64,000 bases of DNA from an uncultured Pelagibacteraceae bacterium (lineage in GTDB: Bacteria; Pseudomonadota; Alphaproteobacteria; Pelagibacterales; Pelagibacteraceae), in assembly GCA_902581585.1 (NCBI GenBank), contig CACHPB010000004.1, positions 1 through 64,000 of the forward strand. Reading direction: 5' to 3'. Under the pieces are notes generated by a model. The model had not been told where the DNA came from. It saw nothing but the letters and a program-made list of their open reading frames with translations, and made no database searches. The translations under genes were made by a program, and so were the position numbers. Numbering within the stretch: position 1 is the stretch's first letter; each line of letters opens with the position of its first letter. This document shows, piece after piece, positions 55,666-64,000 of this stretch.

Positions 55666-56595
55666 ATGAAAATATTAGGAATTGGAAATGCAATCGTAGA
55701 TGTAATTTGTAAAGTACAAGACGATTTTATTACCAAAAATAATTTAACCAAAAGTACAATGAAATTAATTTTTGATGACAAAGAATTTAAAGAATTGTTA
55801 TCAAATTTAAAAATAGAGAAAACTGTTTCTGGAGGGTCTGTTGCAAACTCAATTGTTGGTTTATCTCAACTTGGAAATGATGTGGGTTTTATCGGAAAAG
55901 TTAATGATGACGAACTTGGCGGTAAATACGAAGATGGATTAAAACAAGAAAATGTGAAATATTTTTACTCTAAGAAAAAAGAGGAACTACCAACTGGAAC
56001 TTGTTTAATTTTAGTTACGCCAGACTCTGAAAGAACAATGTGTACTTTTTTGGGAACAGCAGGAAAAATAAATGAAAATGACGTGAGCTCGGATGCAATT
56101 AAACAGAGTGAAATAATACTTTTAGAAGGATATCTTTGGGATGAAGGGGAACCAAAAAAAGCATTTGAGAAAGCTATTCAAAGTGCAAATAAAGTTGCCA
56201 TGTCTCTATCAGATCAGTTTTGTGTTGATAGACACAAACCACATTTTTTAGAATTAGTTAAAAATAAGTTGGATATAACCTTTGCAAATGAGCAAGAAAT
56301 AATGTCTCTAATTGATGCTAAATCATTTGATGAGGTAATAAATTTTTCAAAGTCTCTTGGTAAAATAATTGTAATAACAAGAGGTGAAAAAGGTGCTGTT
56401 GCAATTAATGGAGATGACGTTGTTGAATGTGGTATTAAACAGGGATTGAAAATTATTGATTTAACAGGCGCAGGAGATCTTTTTGCAGGTGGATTTCTAC
56501 ATGGTCATGTAAATAATATGTCGTTAAAAGAGAGTTTAGATAAAGGTACTGAGATGTCCTCAAAAGTTATACAGCAGATAGGAGCTAGACTTTAG
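55666..56595 (+). CDS. PfkB-family carbohydrate/nucleoside kinase (adenosine kinase-like)
   Basis: This 309-residue ribokinase-fold enzyme starts ILGIGNAIVDVICKV and has the GGSVANSIVGLSQLG substrate segment. The C-terminal catalytic DLTGAGDLFAGGFLHG contains the base Asp. The N-terminus and the GTCLILVTPDSERTMCTFLG stretch match the bacterial adenosine-kinase-annotated PfkB group. Sugar versus nucleoside specificity is not settled by the sequence. It begins 3 bases after nth. Confidence 0.87.
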   Translation: MKILGIGNAIVDVICKVQDDFITKNNLTKSTMKLIFDDKEFKELLSNLKIEKTVSGGSVANSIVGLSQLGNDVGFIGKVNDDELGGKYEDGLKQENVKYFYSKKKEELPTGTCLILVTPDSERTMCTFLGTAGKINENDVSSDAIKQSEIILLEGYLWDEGEPKKAFEKAIQSANKVAMSLSDQFCVDRHKPHFLELVKNKLDITFANEQEIMSLIDAKSFDEVINFSKSLGKIIVITRGEKGAVAINGDDVVECGIKQGLKIIDLTGAGDLFAGGFLHGHVNNMSLKESLDKGTEMSSKVIQQIGARL

Positions 56596-56600
56596 AGTTA

Positions 56601-56708
56601 TTATTTTTTCTTTCTTTTAAAACTACCCTTACCTTTTTTAGGTTTTACTACACGAGTTTTGTATTTTGACGTAAGTAAATCTTTTACGATTGGATTTTTC
56701 TTTTTCAT
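56601..56708 (-). CDS. arfA: Alternative ribosome-rescue factor A (ArfA), 35 residues
   Basis: This tiny basic protein reads MKKKNPIVKDLLTSKY then KTRVVKPKKGKGSFKRKKK. The NP-x-x-x-x-LL ... RVV-x-x-KKGKGS-x-x-RK pattern is that of ArfA, which binds the empty A site of stalled ribosomes and recruits RF2. It has no long C-terminal tail of the E. coli type. The ATG overlaps the stop of the upstream regulator gene by one base. It is easily missed because of its size. Confidence 0.75.
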   Translation of the reverse strand: MKKKNPIVKDLLTSKYKTRVVKPKKGKGSFKRKKK

Positions 56709-57262
56709 TAAATTATATAACCAGTTTTGGAACTTTTAATAAAATTATTGTCGTTAAAAGCATTGTTTATTTTTTTTCTTAGTCGGTAAATATGAGTTTC
56801 AACTGTATGAGTTTCTAATTTTGAGTTATGACCCCAAACTTCTTTTTGTAATTTACTAATTTTAACTGGTTTTTTTGAATTATTAAGAAAAATTATAATA
56901 TTTGCCTCTCTTTCAGTTAAATCTAGACTTTTTTCTTCATTAAAAATTTTTCTTGAATTTAGATCCAATTTATAAAGTCCTAATTCAATTTCTGACTGTT
57001 GGTTATATTTTTTTTTTAAAAATTTTATATTTACACTTTCAATTAATTTGGAGATATCAACTGGAAATTGACTAATTAAAATTTGATTTTCAATGAAATT
57101 CAATTTTTTGTCTGAAATAACTAAATAATTGTTTAAATCAATTAGGTCAAGTTCGGCCCTTTTTTTTATACTTAATAAACTAAAATTAAAATGATTTTCT
57201 ATTTCCTTTAAAATTTCATATAAAATTTTAAAATCATAAATTACTAAAGTTTGATTATTCAT
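56708..57262 (-). CDS. OmpR-type DNA-binding protein with contracted receiver-like domain
   Basis: This 184-residue protein has a clear C-terminal winged helix of the Trans_reg_C type (about residues 88-184): LDLTEREANIIIFLNN, VWGHNSKLETHTVETHIYRLRKKI, SSKTGYII. The N-terminal 85 residues retain receiver-like elements (TLVIYD, NYLVISD, FPVDISKLIESV). They are about 35 residues shorter than a true receiver and lack the acidic pair and the conserved Lys. Phosphorylation control is thus doubtful, and no histidine kinase is adjacent. It is divergent from the L,D-transpeptidase-like gene by 14 bases and coupled to arfA. Confidence 0.8.
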   Translation of the reverse strand: MNNQTLVIYDFKILYEILKEIENHFNFSLLSIKKRAELDLIDLNNYLVISDKKLNFIENQILISQFPVDISKLIESVNIKFLKKKYNQQSEIELGLYKLDLNSRKIFNEEKSLDLTEREANIIIFLNNSKKPVKISKLQKEVWGHNSKLETHTVETHIYRLRKKINNAFNDNNFIKSSKTGYII

Positions 57263-57276
57263 ATATATTGTAGATT

Positions 57277-57771
57277 ATGACAATTGTTTTAAAAAATAAA
57301 GAAACTCTTGTGTTTGAAGATTTCATATTTCAGTGTGTGATTGGCAAGAAAGGGTTAGTTAAAAAAAAAATTGAAGGAGATAAAAAAACACCAATTGGTA
57401 AATTTTCATTAGGTAATGTTTATTATAGGAAAGATCGCCATCCAAAGCCAATAACAAAATTGAAATGTATTCCAATAAATAAGAATATGGGTTGGTGTGA
57501 TGATATTAGAAATAAAAGAAATTATAATAAACTAATTAAAGTTAATAAAACTATTAAGCATGAAAAATTATTTAGAAAAGATCATAAATATGATTTTTTA
57601 ATACCAATTAATTACAATACAAAAAAAATTAAAATTGGAGGAGGTAGTGCGATTTTCATTCATTTAACAAATAATTTTAAACCCACTTTGGGTTGTATAG
57701 CACTTAATAAAAAAGACTTTTTAATATTATTAAAAGTAATTAAAAGAACTACTAAGATAACAATTTCTTAA
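57277..57771 (+). CDS. L,D-transpeptidase-like (YkuD) protein without visible signal peptide
   Basis: This 164-residue protein has the YkuD-type ending IHLTNNFKPTLGCIALNKKDF, matching the catalytic His and Cys arrangement (H...TxGCI). It also has KTPIGKFSLG and WCDD, as in the YbiS/ErfK-related group. No signal peptide is obvious, unusual for an enzyme acting on peptidoglycan. Its stop shares a TTAA with the convergent yggS. Confidence 0.82.
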   Translation: MTIVLKNKETLVFEDFIFQCVIGKKGLVKKKIEGDKKTPIGKFSLGNVYYRKDRHPKPITKLKCIPINKNMGWCDDIRNKRNYNKLIKVNKTIKHEKLFRKDHKYDFLIPINYNTKKIKIGGGSAIFIHLTNNFKPTLGCIALNKKDFLILLKVIKRTTKITIS

Positions 57772-58430
57772 GTTCTTTTTCCAAATATATTAGAACCAAT
57801 TCTTAGATATGTTGATCTAAATTTAACTGCAGTTAAATAATCGGATGACATGCCCATACTTAACTCTTTTAAATCTACTTTTTGATTAAGATAATTCATT
57901 TGTGAAAAAAATTTTGACGAATCTTCTTCAAAAGGAGGAATGCACATAGTTCCAACTATATCGAGACCAAGGTTTTTTGAAAAATTGTAAAAATCCTTTA
58001 ACTGCTCCTTATTTATTCCGGATTTCTGGCTTTCTTCTCCAAGATTAATTTGAATAAAAATTTTAGGTTTTACATTCAATTTTATTTGTTCATCAGCAAT
58101 TTTTTTAGCTAATTTTTCACTATCAAGAGAATGTATAAAATCGAAAATCTTTAAAGCAAATTTAACTTTATTAGTTTGTAATTTACCAATTAAATGTAAA
58201 TTGATTTTTTTATTATATTTTTTTATGTCTGTCCATTTTTCAACTGCCTCTTGAACTTTATTCTCTCCAAAGTCTAAATGGCCATGCTCAATTAGAGGTA
58301 AAATATGATCTATTTTAAAAGTTTTTGAAACTGCGATTATTTTGGGTATTATATTTTTTTCTTTTAATTCCAACAATTTTGAATTGATTAAGTCTTGAAT
58401 TGATATTAAATTTTTAACTGTTTCATGCAT
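57768..58430 (-). CDS. YggS-family pyridoxal-phosphate homeostasis protein
   Basis: This 220-residue single-domain alanine-racemase-N-like protein has the PLP-Lys in IIAVSKTF, FGENKVQEA, HLIGKLQTNK, SLDSEKLA, LSMGMSSDY and the closing RIGSNIFG. The family buffers PLP and affects amino-acid metabolism, and no enzymatic activity is firmly known. Its ATG shares the palindrome ATGCAT with the start codon of the divergent ThiE-like gene. Confidence 0.95.
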   Translation of the reverse strand: MHETVKNLISIQDLINSKLLELKEKNIIPKIIAVSKTFKIDHILPLIEHGHLDFGENKVQEAVEKWTDIKKYNKKINLHLIGKLQTNKVKFALKIFDFIHSLDSEKLAKKIADEQIKLNVKPKIFIQINLGEESQKSGINKEQLKDFYNFSKNLGLDIVGTMCIPPFEEDSSKFFSQMNYLNQKVDLKELSMGMSSDYLTAVKFRSTYLRIGSNIFGKRT

Positions 58431-58967
58431 AAATCATCTCTTAAACTATATTACTTTATAGAGGAATTTAAAAAAAGTATCATTGATAAACAAAGTAAAA
58501 ATACTGCAATAATTTACAGAAATTATAAAAAAAAATATAAAATAAGCGAAATTATTTTTATAAGAGACTATTGTAGAAGAAAAAATCTTAAATTTTATTT
58601 ATCGAATAACATAAAATTATCTATTCATTTAAATTTAGATGGCTCCTATTTACCCTCATTCAATAGAAACTATAATCATCTAAGTTATAAATTTAAAAAA
58701 AATTTTGTACTCATTGGTTCTGCTCACAATTTAAAAGAGATAAGAATTAAGCAGAAACAAAAAGTAAAAGAAATCTTTATATCTTCTGTATTCAAAAATA
58801 ATGGGAATTTTTTAGGTATAAATAAGTTTAATTTATTATCTAGTCTTTCGAGAGAAAATGTAATTGCTTTGGGAGGTGTTTCAAAGGAAAATTTCAAACA
58901 ATTAAATTTAACAAAATCAATTGGATTTGCAGGAATTTCTTATTTTAGTAAAAAAAAAGGCCCCTAA
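58425..58967 (+). CDS. Thiamine-phosphate-synthase-like (ThiE/TenI) protein, divergent
   Basis: This 180-residue protein has a weak ThiE/TenI barrel pattern: FYLSNNIKLSIHLNLDG, VLIGSAHNLKEI, KEIFISSVFK, VIALGGVSKENFKQLNL and GFAGISYF. It is shorter than standard ThiE (about 205-220) and the diphosphate-binding Arg/Lys loop is not recognisable, so catalytic activity is unsure. It starts in the palindrome shared with yggS, and its stop codon lies inside a terminator stem. Confidence 0.65.
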   Translation: MHKSSLKLYYFIEEFKKSIIDKQSKNTAIIYRNYKKKYKISEIIFIRDYCRRKNLKFYLSNNIKLSIHLNLDGSYLPSFNRNYNHLSYKFKKNFVLIGSAHNLKEIRIKQKQKVKEIFISSVFKNNGNFLGINKFNLLSSLSRENVIALGGVSKENFKQLNLTKSIGFAGISYFSKKKGP

Positions 58968-58982
58968 ATTAGGGGCCTTTTT
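58954..58982. terminator. Bidirectional Rho-independent terminator
   Basis: A perfect 13-bp stem AAAAAGGCCCCTA/TAGGGGCCTTTTT with a 3-base loop is flanked by A and T runs, so it can end transcripts from both sides: the ThiE-like gene (+) and the porin (-). The ThiE-like TAA (58965-58967) is part of the stem and loop. Confidence 0.93.
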
Positions 58983-59002
58983 AAAAATATTTGATTCTTT
59001 AA

Positions 59003-59947
59003 TTAGAATGCAAATGAGAAATTAACTTCATAACCAGTGTTGTCTGCAGTTGCAGTTCCAGCTACGTTGTCAATTGTTGAATGAGTTCCTGAAATAGTCA
59101 TTCCACCTGAAGTGTAAGAGAAACTTACACCAGTAGCTTCCTGATCATTTGTACCTGACTCAAAATCAATTTCTGATACGTTGTAAGAAACTGATAAGTC
59201 ATCACTTACAGCATATGAAACACCGATAGCTGTGAAATCTTCGTCTTGAGACGCAGTTCCAGAGTCTGTTTCATTAGCTTGGTAACCAACTGTGATTGCA
59301 CCCATTGCATATGTTACAGCAAATGCAGTTAAGTCAGCTTTACCAGTGATACCTGTAGTAGGTTGGTCATTGTTTTCACCCATTGCAGCATATATTGATA
59401 GACCTTCAATACCTGTGTACAATGCACCGATTTCAGTTGAGCTTTCTACTGAAGTAGTTCCAGCAGATGGAGTGTAAGCTGCTTTGATCGCTAAACCATC
59501 CATAGCTGTGTAGTCATAGATGAATCTGTTAGCTGAACTTGCAGCATTTGCAGCTCCTGCAGCTGTTCCAGATACAGCAACACCATGAGCTTCTTCATTT
59601 GCACTTGGAGTTACATCATCCCAAGCACCAATTGGTCCTGATGAACCACTTCCTGAGAATGTTAATTTACCCATATCACCAGTGTCGATAGAAATGCTTC
59701 TGTCGTCCATGTTATTTCCATCAACCTCTATTGATGTAGATACTGTGAAACCATTATCCATTTCACCACTTGCACTAAATGTAAGAGAGTCAGTCATCGA
59801 CCAACCGTTTCCTAGGTCAGAATTATCTTCACCGTTGAAAAAGATTGAAGTAGCGCCTGATACAGACATTGATGCTGCTTGCGCAGAACCAGCTGTTACC
59901 AATGCAGTACCTAATGCTGTCAATCCTATTTTTTTTAGATTGTCCAT
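59003..59947 (-). CDS. Outer-membrane porin
   Basis: This protein has 314 residues from the ATG at 59947, which is preceded by AAAGGTAAT; the longer frame to 60070 has no such support. The signal peptide (residues 1-24, ending SAQA-A) is followed by alternating short beta strands rich in Gly, Ser, Thr and Asp and a C-terminal FSFAF, the terminal-Phe signal for outer-membrane barrel insertion. It resembles Gram-negative porins. The base composition is visibly richer in GC than its neighbours, as expected for a highly expressed gene. It has its own terminator. Confidence 0.9.
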   Translation of the reverse strand: MDNLKKIGLTALGTALVTAGSAQAASMSVSGATSIFFNGEDNSDLGNGWSMTDSLTFSASGEMDNGFTVSTSIEVDGNNMDDRSISIDTGDMGKLTFSGSGSSGPIGAWDDVTPSANEEAHGVAVSGTAAGAANAASSANRFIYDYTAMDGLAIKAAYTPSAGTTSVESSTEIGALYTGIEGLSIYAAMGENNDQPTTGITGKADLTAFAVTYAMGAITVGYQANETDSGTASQDEDFTAIGVSYAVSDDLSVSYNVSEIDFESGTNDQEATGVSFSYTSGGMTISGTHSTIDNVAGTATADNTGYEVNFSFAF

Positions 59948-60164
59948 ATTATTACCTTTCGTTAATTGTTTAATATTAAACATCCAATTCCTATCAATTA
60001 TTTTTAAAAAATATTCCTTATTTTGCTGGAAAATAGTATATTTAGACAAAGTGTTGTATTTTTGCATCATAATTTAATTAATAATTATGGGCTTTTTTTA
60101 CCTTTTTAAAAAAAAACTTTTTAATCTCTCTTCTTTTCATCTATTACTAATTTTAAGGAAAATT

Positions 60165-60734
60165 ATGTCATTTTTTTTTAAGTCCAGAGTTACTACAATT
60201 ATTTTAGTATCATTAGTTGCATTATATTCTTGCGAAGGGATGCCAGGAGGAGATGCTAGAAAGAATCCACCAAATCCAAAAGAAAGGGTGAAAAAAAATT
60301 TAGAAGAAGGTAGAGGATTTAGGCTAGATAGTGCTTTTGGAAAAAGCGCTAAAGGTGGAGATTTTCTATTTGCAAGTGCAAATGAACTCTGGAGGGCTTC
60401 TCTTGATACACTTGACTTTATGCCACTTTCATCTGTTAATTATAGTGGTGGAATAATAATTACAGACTGGTACACGGACGGGAACAATCTGGATGAGTCT
60501 ATTAAAATAAGCATTAGATTTTTAACAAATGAGGTAAGAAGTGATGCCTTGGACATAAGTGTTTTTTATAAAAAATGTAATCAAGTTTTAAATTGTAAAA
60601 TAGAAAAAAAAACTGGATCACTTGTTGCAGAACTAAAAAAGGAAATTTTGAGTAAGGCTGCAATTTACAAAAAACAAAAAAAAGATAAAAATTTCAAAGA
60701 ATATAAAGGTAGTTCGGTCGACACTACAAAATAA
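60165..60734 (+). CDS. DUF3576-like lipoprotein
   Basis: This protein has 189 residues from the ATG at 60165, supported by AAGGAAAATT upstream. A basic start and hydrophobic stretch end in ALYSC (lipobox Cys). The mature protein has [37 protein letters not shown] and the [19 protein letters not shown] stretch. This is the alphaproteobacterial DUF3576 family, often found just before leuS as here. It is presumed outer-membrane or periplasmic; function unknown. Confidence 0.85.
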   Translation: MSFFFKSRVTTIILVSLVALYSCEGMPGGDARKNPPNPKERVKKNLEEGRGFRLDSAFGKSAKGGDFLFASANELWRASLDTLDFMPLSSVNYSGGIIITDWYTDGNNLDESIKISIRFLTNEVRSDALDISVFYKKCNQVLNCKIEKKTGSLVAELKKEILSKAAIYKKQKKDKNFKEYKGSSVDTTK

Positions 60735-60748
60735 ATTTTATTATTAAA

Positions 60749-63298
60749 GTGACTTCTTCAGAAAGATATAATTTTAAAACTATAGAAGAAAAATGGCAAG
60801 AAAAGTGGACTAAAACAAAAGCTTTTTCATCTAAGGTTGATAAAACCAAACAAAAATTTTATTGCTTGGAAATGTTTCCGTATCCTTCAGGAAAAATACA
60901 TATGGGTCACGTAAGAAATTATACAATAGGAGATGTATTATCTAGATATAAAACTTTAAAAGGGTTTAATGTAATGCACCCAATGGGGTGGGATGCTTTT
61001 GGGATGCCAGCTGAAAATGCTGCAAGAGAAAATAATTTGGATCCAAAAGATTGGACTAATAAAAATATTTCTACAATGAAAAGTCAATTAAAAAAACTAG
61101 GACTTTCTATAGATTGGGAAAGAGAAATTTCAACTTGCTCAGAAGATTACTACAAACATCAACAACTTTTTTTTTTAGAGTTATATGAAAAAGGATTGGT
61201 TTACAGGAAAGAAAACTATGTGAATTGGGATCCGGTCGATCAAACAGTTCTAGCTAATGAACAAGTTATTGATGGTAAAGGATGGAGATCGGGAGCTATA
61301 GTTGAAAGAAAAAAACTAAATCAATGGTTCTTTAAAATATCAGAATTTTCGCAAGAGCTGTTAGATGATTTAAAGAAATTAGATGAATGGCCTAATAAGG
61401 TCAAAGTAATGCAAAAAAACTGGATAGGTAAATCTTATGGTTGTGAAATAACTTTCAAAACAGAGGGAGATTTACCAGTTGATGAAATCAAATGTTTTAC
61501 GACAAGGCCCGATACTTTATTTGGTTTCTCTTTTTTGGCACTTTCAATTGATCATGAAATTTCAAAATTCTATTCAAAAAATGAAGATTTTCAAAGATTT
61601 AAAAAAGAGTGTCAGAAAACTGGAACTACCGAGGAAGCGCTTGCAATAGGTGATAAAATTGGTTTTAGGACAAATTTAAAAGCTGTAAATCCATTAAATC
61701 CTAGTGAAAAAGTTCCTGTTTTCTTTGCAAATTTTGTTTTGATGGATTATGGGTTTGGCGCAGTTTTTGGATGCCCAGCACACGATCAAAGAGATTTTGA
61801 TTTTGCAACGAAATATAATCTAAATATTAAAACTGTAGTTAGACCTGAAGATGAAAATGAGCGTTATACTGTAAAAGACAAAGCATATACAGGATCAGGT
61901 GTAATTATAAATTCAGAATTTTTAAATGGACTAAAAGTTCCCGATGTCTCAGTTTCTAAAACAATTGACATTTTAGAAAAAAAAGGAATTGGGAAAAAAC
62001 AGTTCAATTTTAGACTAAAAGATTGGGGAGTTTCTAGACAACGTTATTGGGGATGTCCGATCCCTATTGCGTATGATGAAGATGGGAATGTAAAAACGAT
62101 TCCCAAAAAAGACTTACCAGTTACACTTCCAGAAAATGTAGACTTAAATAGTAAAGGTAATCCATTAGACTCAGAAAATGAATGGAAAAATATATTAATT
62201 GAGGGAAAAAAATATACCAGAGAGACTGATACACTTGATACTTTTGTCTGTTCCTCTTGGTACTATCTTAGATTCTGTTCACCTAAAGAAACTGAATATG
62301 GATATAACGATGAAGATATTAATTATTGGATGCCAGTTGATCAATATATTGGCGGAGTAGAACATGCTATTCTTCACCTTTTATATTCACGTTTTTTCAT
62401 GAAAGCCCTTGGTTATAAAAATAAAAATTTTTCATTTACTGAGCCGTTTAAAGGATTGTTTACTCAAGGCATGGTATGTCATGAGACTTATAAAGATCAA
62501 AATAATAATTGGATTAGCCCTAATGAAATAGAATTAAAAGATGGTGAGTATTATAAAAAAGGAGAACAAAAAAATAAAATAATTGTCGGACCCTCTGAAT
62601 CAATGTCTAAATCAAAAAAAAATGTAATAGATCCAGAAAATATAATTAATAACTACGGTGCTGATGCAGTGAGATTATTTATATTATCAGATAGTCCACC
62701 CGAAAAGGATGTCCAATGGTCAGAGCAAGGAATGGCTGCTTCATACAAATTTTTACTTAAGCTATGGACGCTCCACCAAAAAATAAAAGACAAAATTCAG
62801 ACAGAGAATAAAAATGAAAACGATAAATTAGATAAATATACAAATCAAATGATTAGTAAAATCACAAATAATCTTGAAAATTTTAATTACAATGTGATCA
62901 TTGCAAATATTTATGAAATATATAATTTTTTGAATAAGGAAATAGAAAATGAGATTGACAGTAATCTGTTAAAAAAAAACTATATTAAAATCTTAATATT
63001 GATGGCACCTGCTATACCTCATTTCTGTCATGAATGTTTGGAAGATATAGGTCATATAGGTCTTTTAAATTGGCCATCAGTAGATAAGAGACAATTAAAT
63101 GAAGATAAAGTAAATTACATCATCCAAATAAATGGAAAAAAAAGGGCAATTTTAAACGAAAATCGAGATATTGATCAAGAAAGCCTTTTATCTAAAATAA
63201 AAGAGAATAAATTATCGAATAAATATTTAAAAAATAAATCAATTAAAAAAATAATATTTGTTAGAAACAAATTAATGAATTTATTAATAAATGAATAA
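60749..63298 (+). CDS. leuS: Leucyl-tRNA synthetase
   Basis: This class I synthetase of 849 residues has the HIGH motif [12 protein letters not shown] near residue 52 and [17 protein letters not shown]. The editing (CP1) domain contains TTRPDTLFG, the Leu-specific [14 protein letters not shown] follows, and the KMSKS loop is ESMSKSKKN. The start is a GTG, 14 bases after the DUF3576 gene. It overlaps lptE by 8 bases. Confidence 0.98.
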   Translation: MTSSERYNFKTIEEKWQEKWTKTKAFSSKVDKTKQKFYCLEMFPYPSGKIHMGHVRNYTIGDVLSRYKTLKGFNVMHPMGWDAFGMPAENAARENNLDPKDWTNKNISTMKSQLKKLGLSIDWEREISTCSEDYYKHQQLFFLELYEKGLVYRKENYVNWDPVDQTVLANEQVIDGKGWRSGAIVERKKLNQWFFKISEFSQELLDDLKKLDEWPNKVKVMQKNWIGKSYGCEITFKTEGDLPVDEIKCFTTRPDTLFGFSFLALSIDHEISKFYSKNEDFQRFKKECQKTGTTEEALAIGDKIGFRTNLKAVNPLNPSEKVPVFFANFVLMDYGFGAVFGCPAHDQRDFDFATKYNLNIKTVVRPEDENERYTVKDKAYTGSGVIINSEFLNGLKVPDVSVSKTIDILEKKGIGKKQFNFRLKDWGVSRQRYWGCPIPIAYDEDGNVKTIPKKDLPVTLPENVDLNSKGNPLDSENEWKNILIEGKKYTRETDTLDTFVCSSWYYLRFCSPKETEYGYNDEDINYWMPVDQYIGGVEHAILHLLYSRFFMKALGYKNKNFSFTEPFKGLFTQGMVCHETYKDQNNNWISPNEIELKDGEYYKKGEQKNKIIVGPSESMSKSKKNVIDPENIINNYGADAVRLFILSDSPPEKDVQWSEQGMAASYKFLLKLWTLHQKIKDKIQTENKNENDKLDKYTNQMISKITNNLENFNYNVIIANIYEIYNFLNKEIENEIDSNLLKKNYIKILILMAPAIPHFCHECLEDIGHIGLLNWPSVDKRQLNEDKVNYIIQINGKKRAILNENRDIDQESLLSKIKENKLSNKYLKNKSIKKIIFVRNKLMNLLINE

Positions 63299-63767
63299 AG
63301 TTTTTTCAAAAATAATTATATTTGCTATCTTATTTTTAGCAACTTCATGTTCATATAAACCTATGTTTTCTGAAGAAAATTATAATTTTCAAATTGATGA
63401 ACTTATCTTGTCTGGAGATAAAGATATAAATAAAATAATTGATAGAAAATTAAAAATGATTAGAAAAAGTCAAAATTCGAATAAAAGAAAGTTTTCTGTA
63501 ATAGTAGACTCAATTAAAAATAATGAGATAATTTCAAATGATAGCAAGGGGGATCCATTAAAGTTTGAAATTAATATTCTTGTAAGTTACAAAATACTAG
63601 AAAATGGAAAAATAATTTTAAAAAGAGAAATAGAAAAAAGTAATATCTACAATAATAAATCTGACAAGTTTGAACTTGATCAAAATGAAAAAAATATAAC
63701 GTCAAATTTATCTGAAAATATAAGTGATAATATTATATCCTCTATTATAAATTTAAATGATAATTAA
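63291..63767 (+). CDS. lptE: LPS-assembly lipoprotein LptE
   Basis: This 158-residue lipoprotein has the signal peptide and lipobox [10 protein letters not shown]. The GYxP-type start of the mature protein and the short mixed alpha/beta body ([24 protein letters not shown]) fit LptE, the plug of the LptD translocon. The order leuS-lptE-holA is the classical proteobacterial one. It overlaps leuS by 8 bases and holA by 11. Confidence 0.86.
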   Translation: MNKVFSKIIIFAILFLATSCSYKPMFSEENYNFQIDELILSGDKDINKIIDRKLKMIRKSQNSNKRKFSVIVDSIKNNEIISNDSKGDPLKFEINILVSYKILENGKIILKREIEKSNIYNNKSDKFELDQNEKNITSNLSENISDNIISSIINLNDN

Positions 63768-64000
63768 AAGTTTCGAATTAGAAAAATTAAATTCGTACAA
63801 ATTTCATTTACATTTAATCTATGGAAATAATGAAGGGTTAAAAGAGGATATTATTAAAGAAAATTATTTAAAAAAATTTAAAGGAGAGATATTAAAATAT
63901 GATGAGCAAGAAATTTTAAATAATAAAGATGAATTTTTATCAAGTTTAATGACAAAATCTCTTTTTGAAGCAGAAAAATTAATTATAATTTCAAGAGGCT
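63757..64000 (+). CDS. holA: DNA polymerase III delta subunit (N-terminal part; runs off window)
   Basis: The reading frame from the ATG at 63757 is open to the window end (81 complete codons). It begins [16 protein letters not shown], then LIYGNNEGLKEDII, the delta-subunit opening in which a modified P-loop region reads YGNNEGLK. It then reads MTKSLFEAEKLIIISRG, matching the HolA 'SLFxxxRLIxI' segment. Identification is backed by the leuS-lptE-holA order. The remainder lies beyond the window. Confidence 0.87.
   Translation, partial: MIIKSFELEKLNSYKFHLHLIYGNNEGLKEDIIKENYLKKFKGEILKYDEQEILNNKDEFLSSLMTKSLFEAEKLIIISRG

Noticed and set aside
1-64000. CRISPR arrays, insertion sequences, prophage or restriction-modification systems
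   Set aside because: Looked for on both strands; no repeat arrays, transposases, integrases or terminal repeats were seen, and the HNH protein is of a chromosomal family.

Overview
The window is a gene-dense, very AT-rich chromosomal segment from an alphaproteobacterium. It looks like a streamlined marine SAR11 (Pelagibacterales, 'Candidatus Pelagibacter'-type) genome. The evidence is the low GC content, spacers of a few bases or short overlaps at most junctions, no mobile elements or pseudogenes, and typical alphaproteobacterial gene orders that have lost members. Irr, Coq7, UbiB, FabA/FabB and a small porin support the same placement. The assignment is an inference from sequence character and synteny; no database was searched.

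Layout. 1-8.7 kb: an acyl-CoA synthetase cut by the window edge, tRNA-Leu(CAA), a DedA-like membrane protein, DsbB, Coq7, an HNH nuclease, an esterase, a TlpA-type thioredoxin, argH - small LptM-like lipoprotein - lysA, and plsC. 8.7-17.8 kb: dnaN and dnaA on the minus strand, rpsT, mutM, then plus-strand ubiE-ubiB-coaBC-dut, a ThiF/MoeB-like enzyme and an SH3 protein. 17.8-20.8 kb: a DUF3501 protein, an Fe-S oxidoreductase, rubrerythrin and the iron regulator Irr, with TTTAGAA-type repeats around the promoters. 20.8-24.4 kb: fabA-fabB-fabI, a small membrane protein, Tat-type MsrB, and an ABM-domain protein.

24.4-42.5 kb: one long minus-strand block: murJ, trpS, an Nfu-type protein, a Bax-like hydrolase, a short tsaB, fur, miaB, phoH, ybeY, lnt, metK, a terminator hairpin, then nusA-infB-rbfA-rpsO-pnp. 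A divergent polysaccharide deacetylase sits inside the block. Several usual members (rimI, corC, rimP, ylxR, truB) are absent. 42.5-52 kb: malic enzyme/phosphotransacetylase, a BON lipoprotein, rsmI, an LpoA-like protein, rdgB, and grpE-dnaK-dnaJ. 52-64 kb: an unrecognised Cys-rich exported protein, a CRTAC1-type repeat protein, dapB-nth-adenosine kinase, a 35-codon arfA behind a contracted OmpR-like regulator, an L,D-transpeptidase-like protein, YggS, a ThiE-like protein, the porin, a DUF3576 lipoprotein, leuS, lptE and the start of holA.

Most of the window is housekeeping. The points of interest are architectural. Coding regions overlap at starts (tsaB/deacetylase, yggS/thiE-like) and at shared TTAA stop sites. 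A terminator stands directly before nusA. TsaB and a response-regulator receiver are reduced, and small genes are easily missed. The Irr-rubrerythrin-Fe-S-DUF3501 group looks like a compact iron/peroxide module. I did not find a clearly novel defence, mobile or biosynthetic system.
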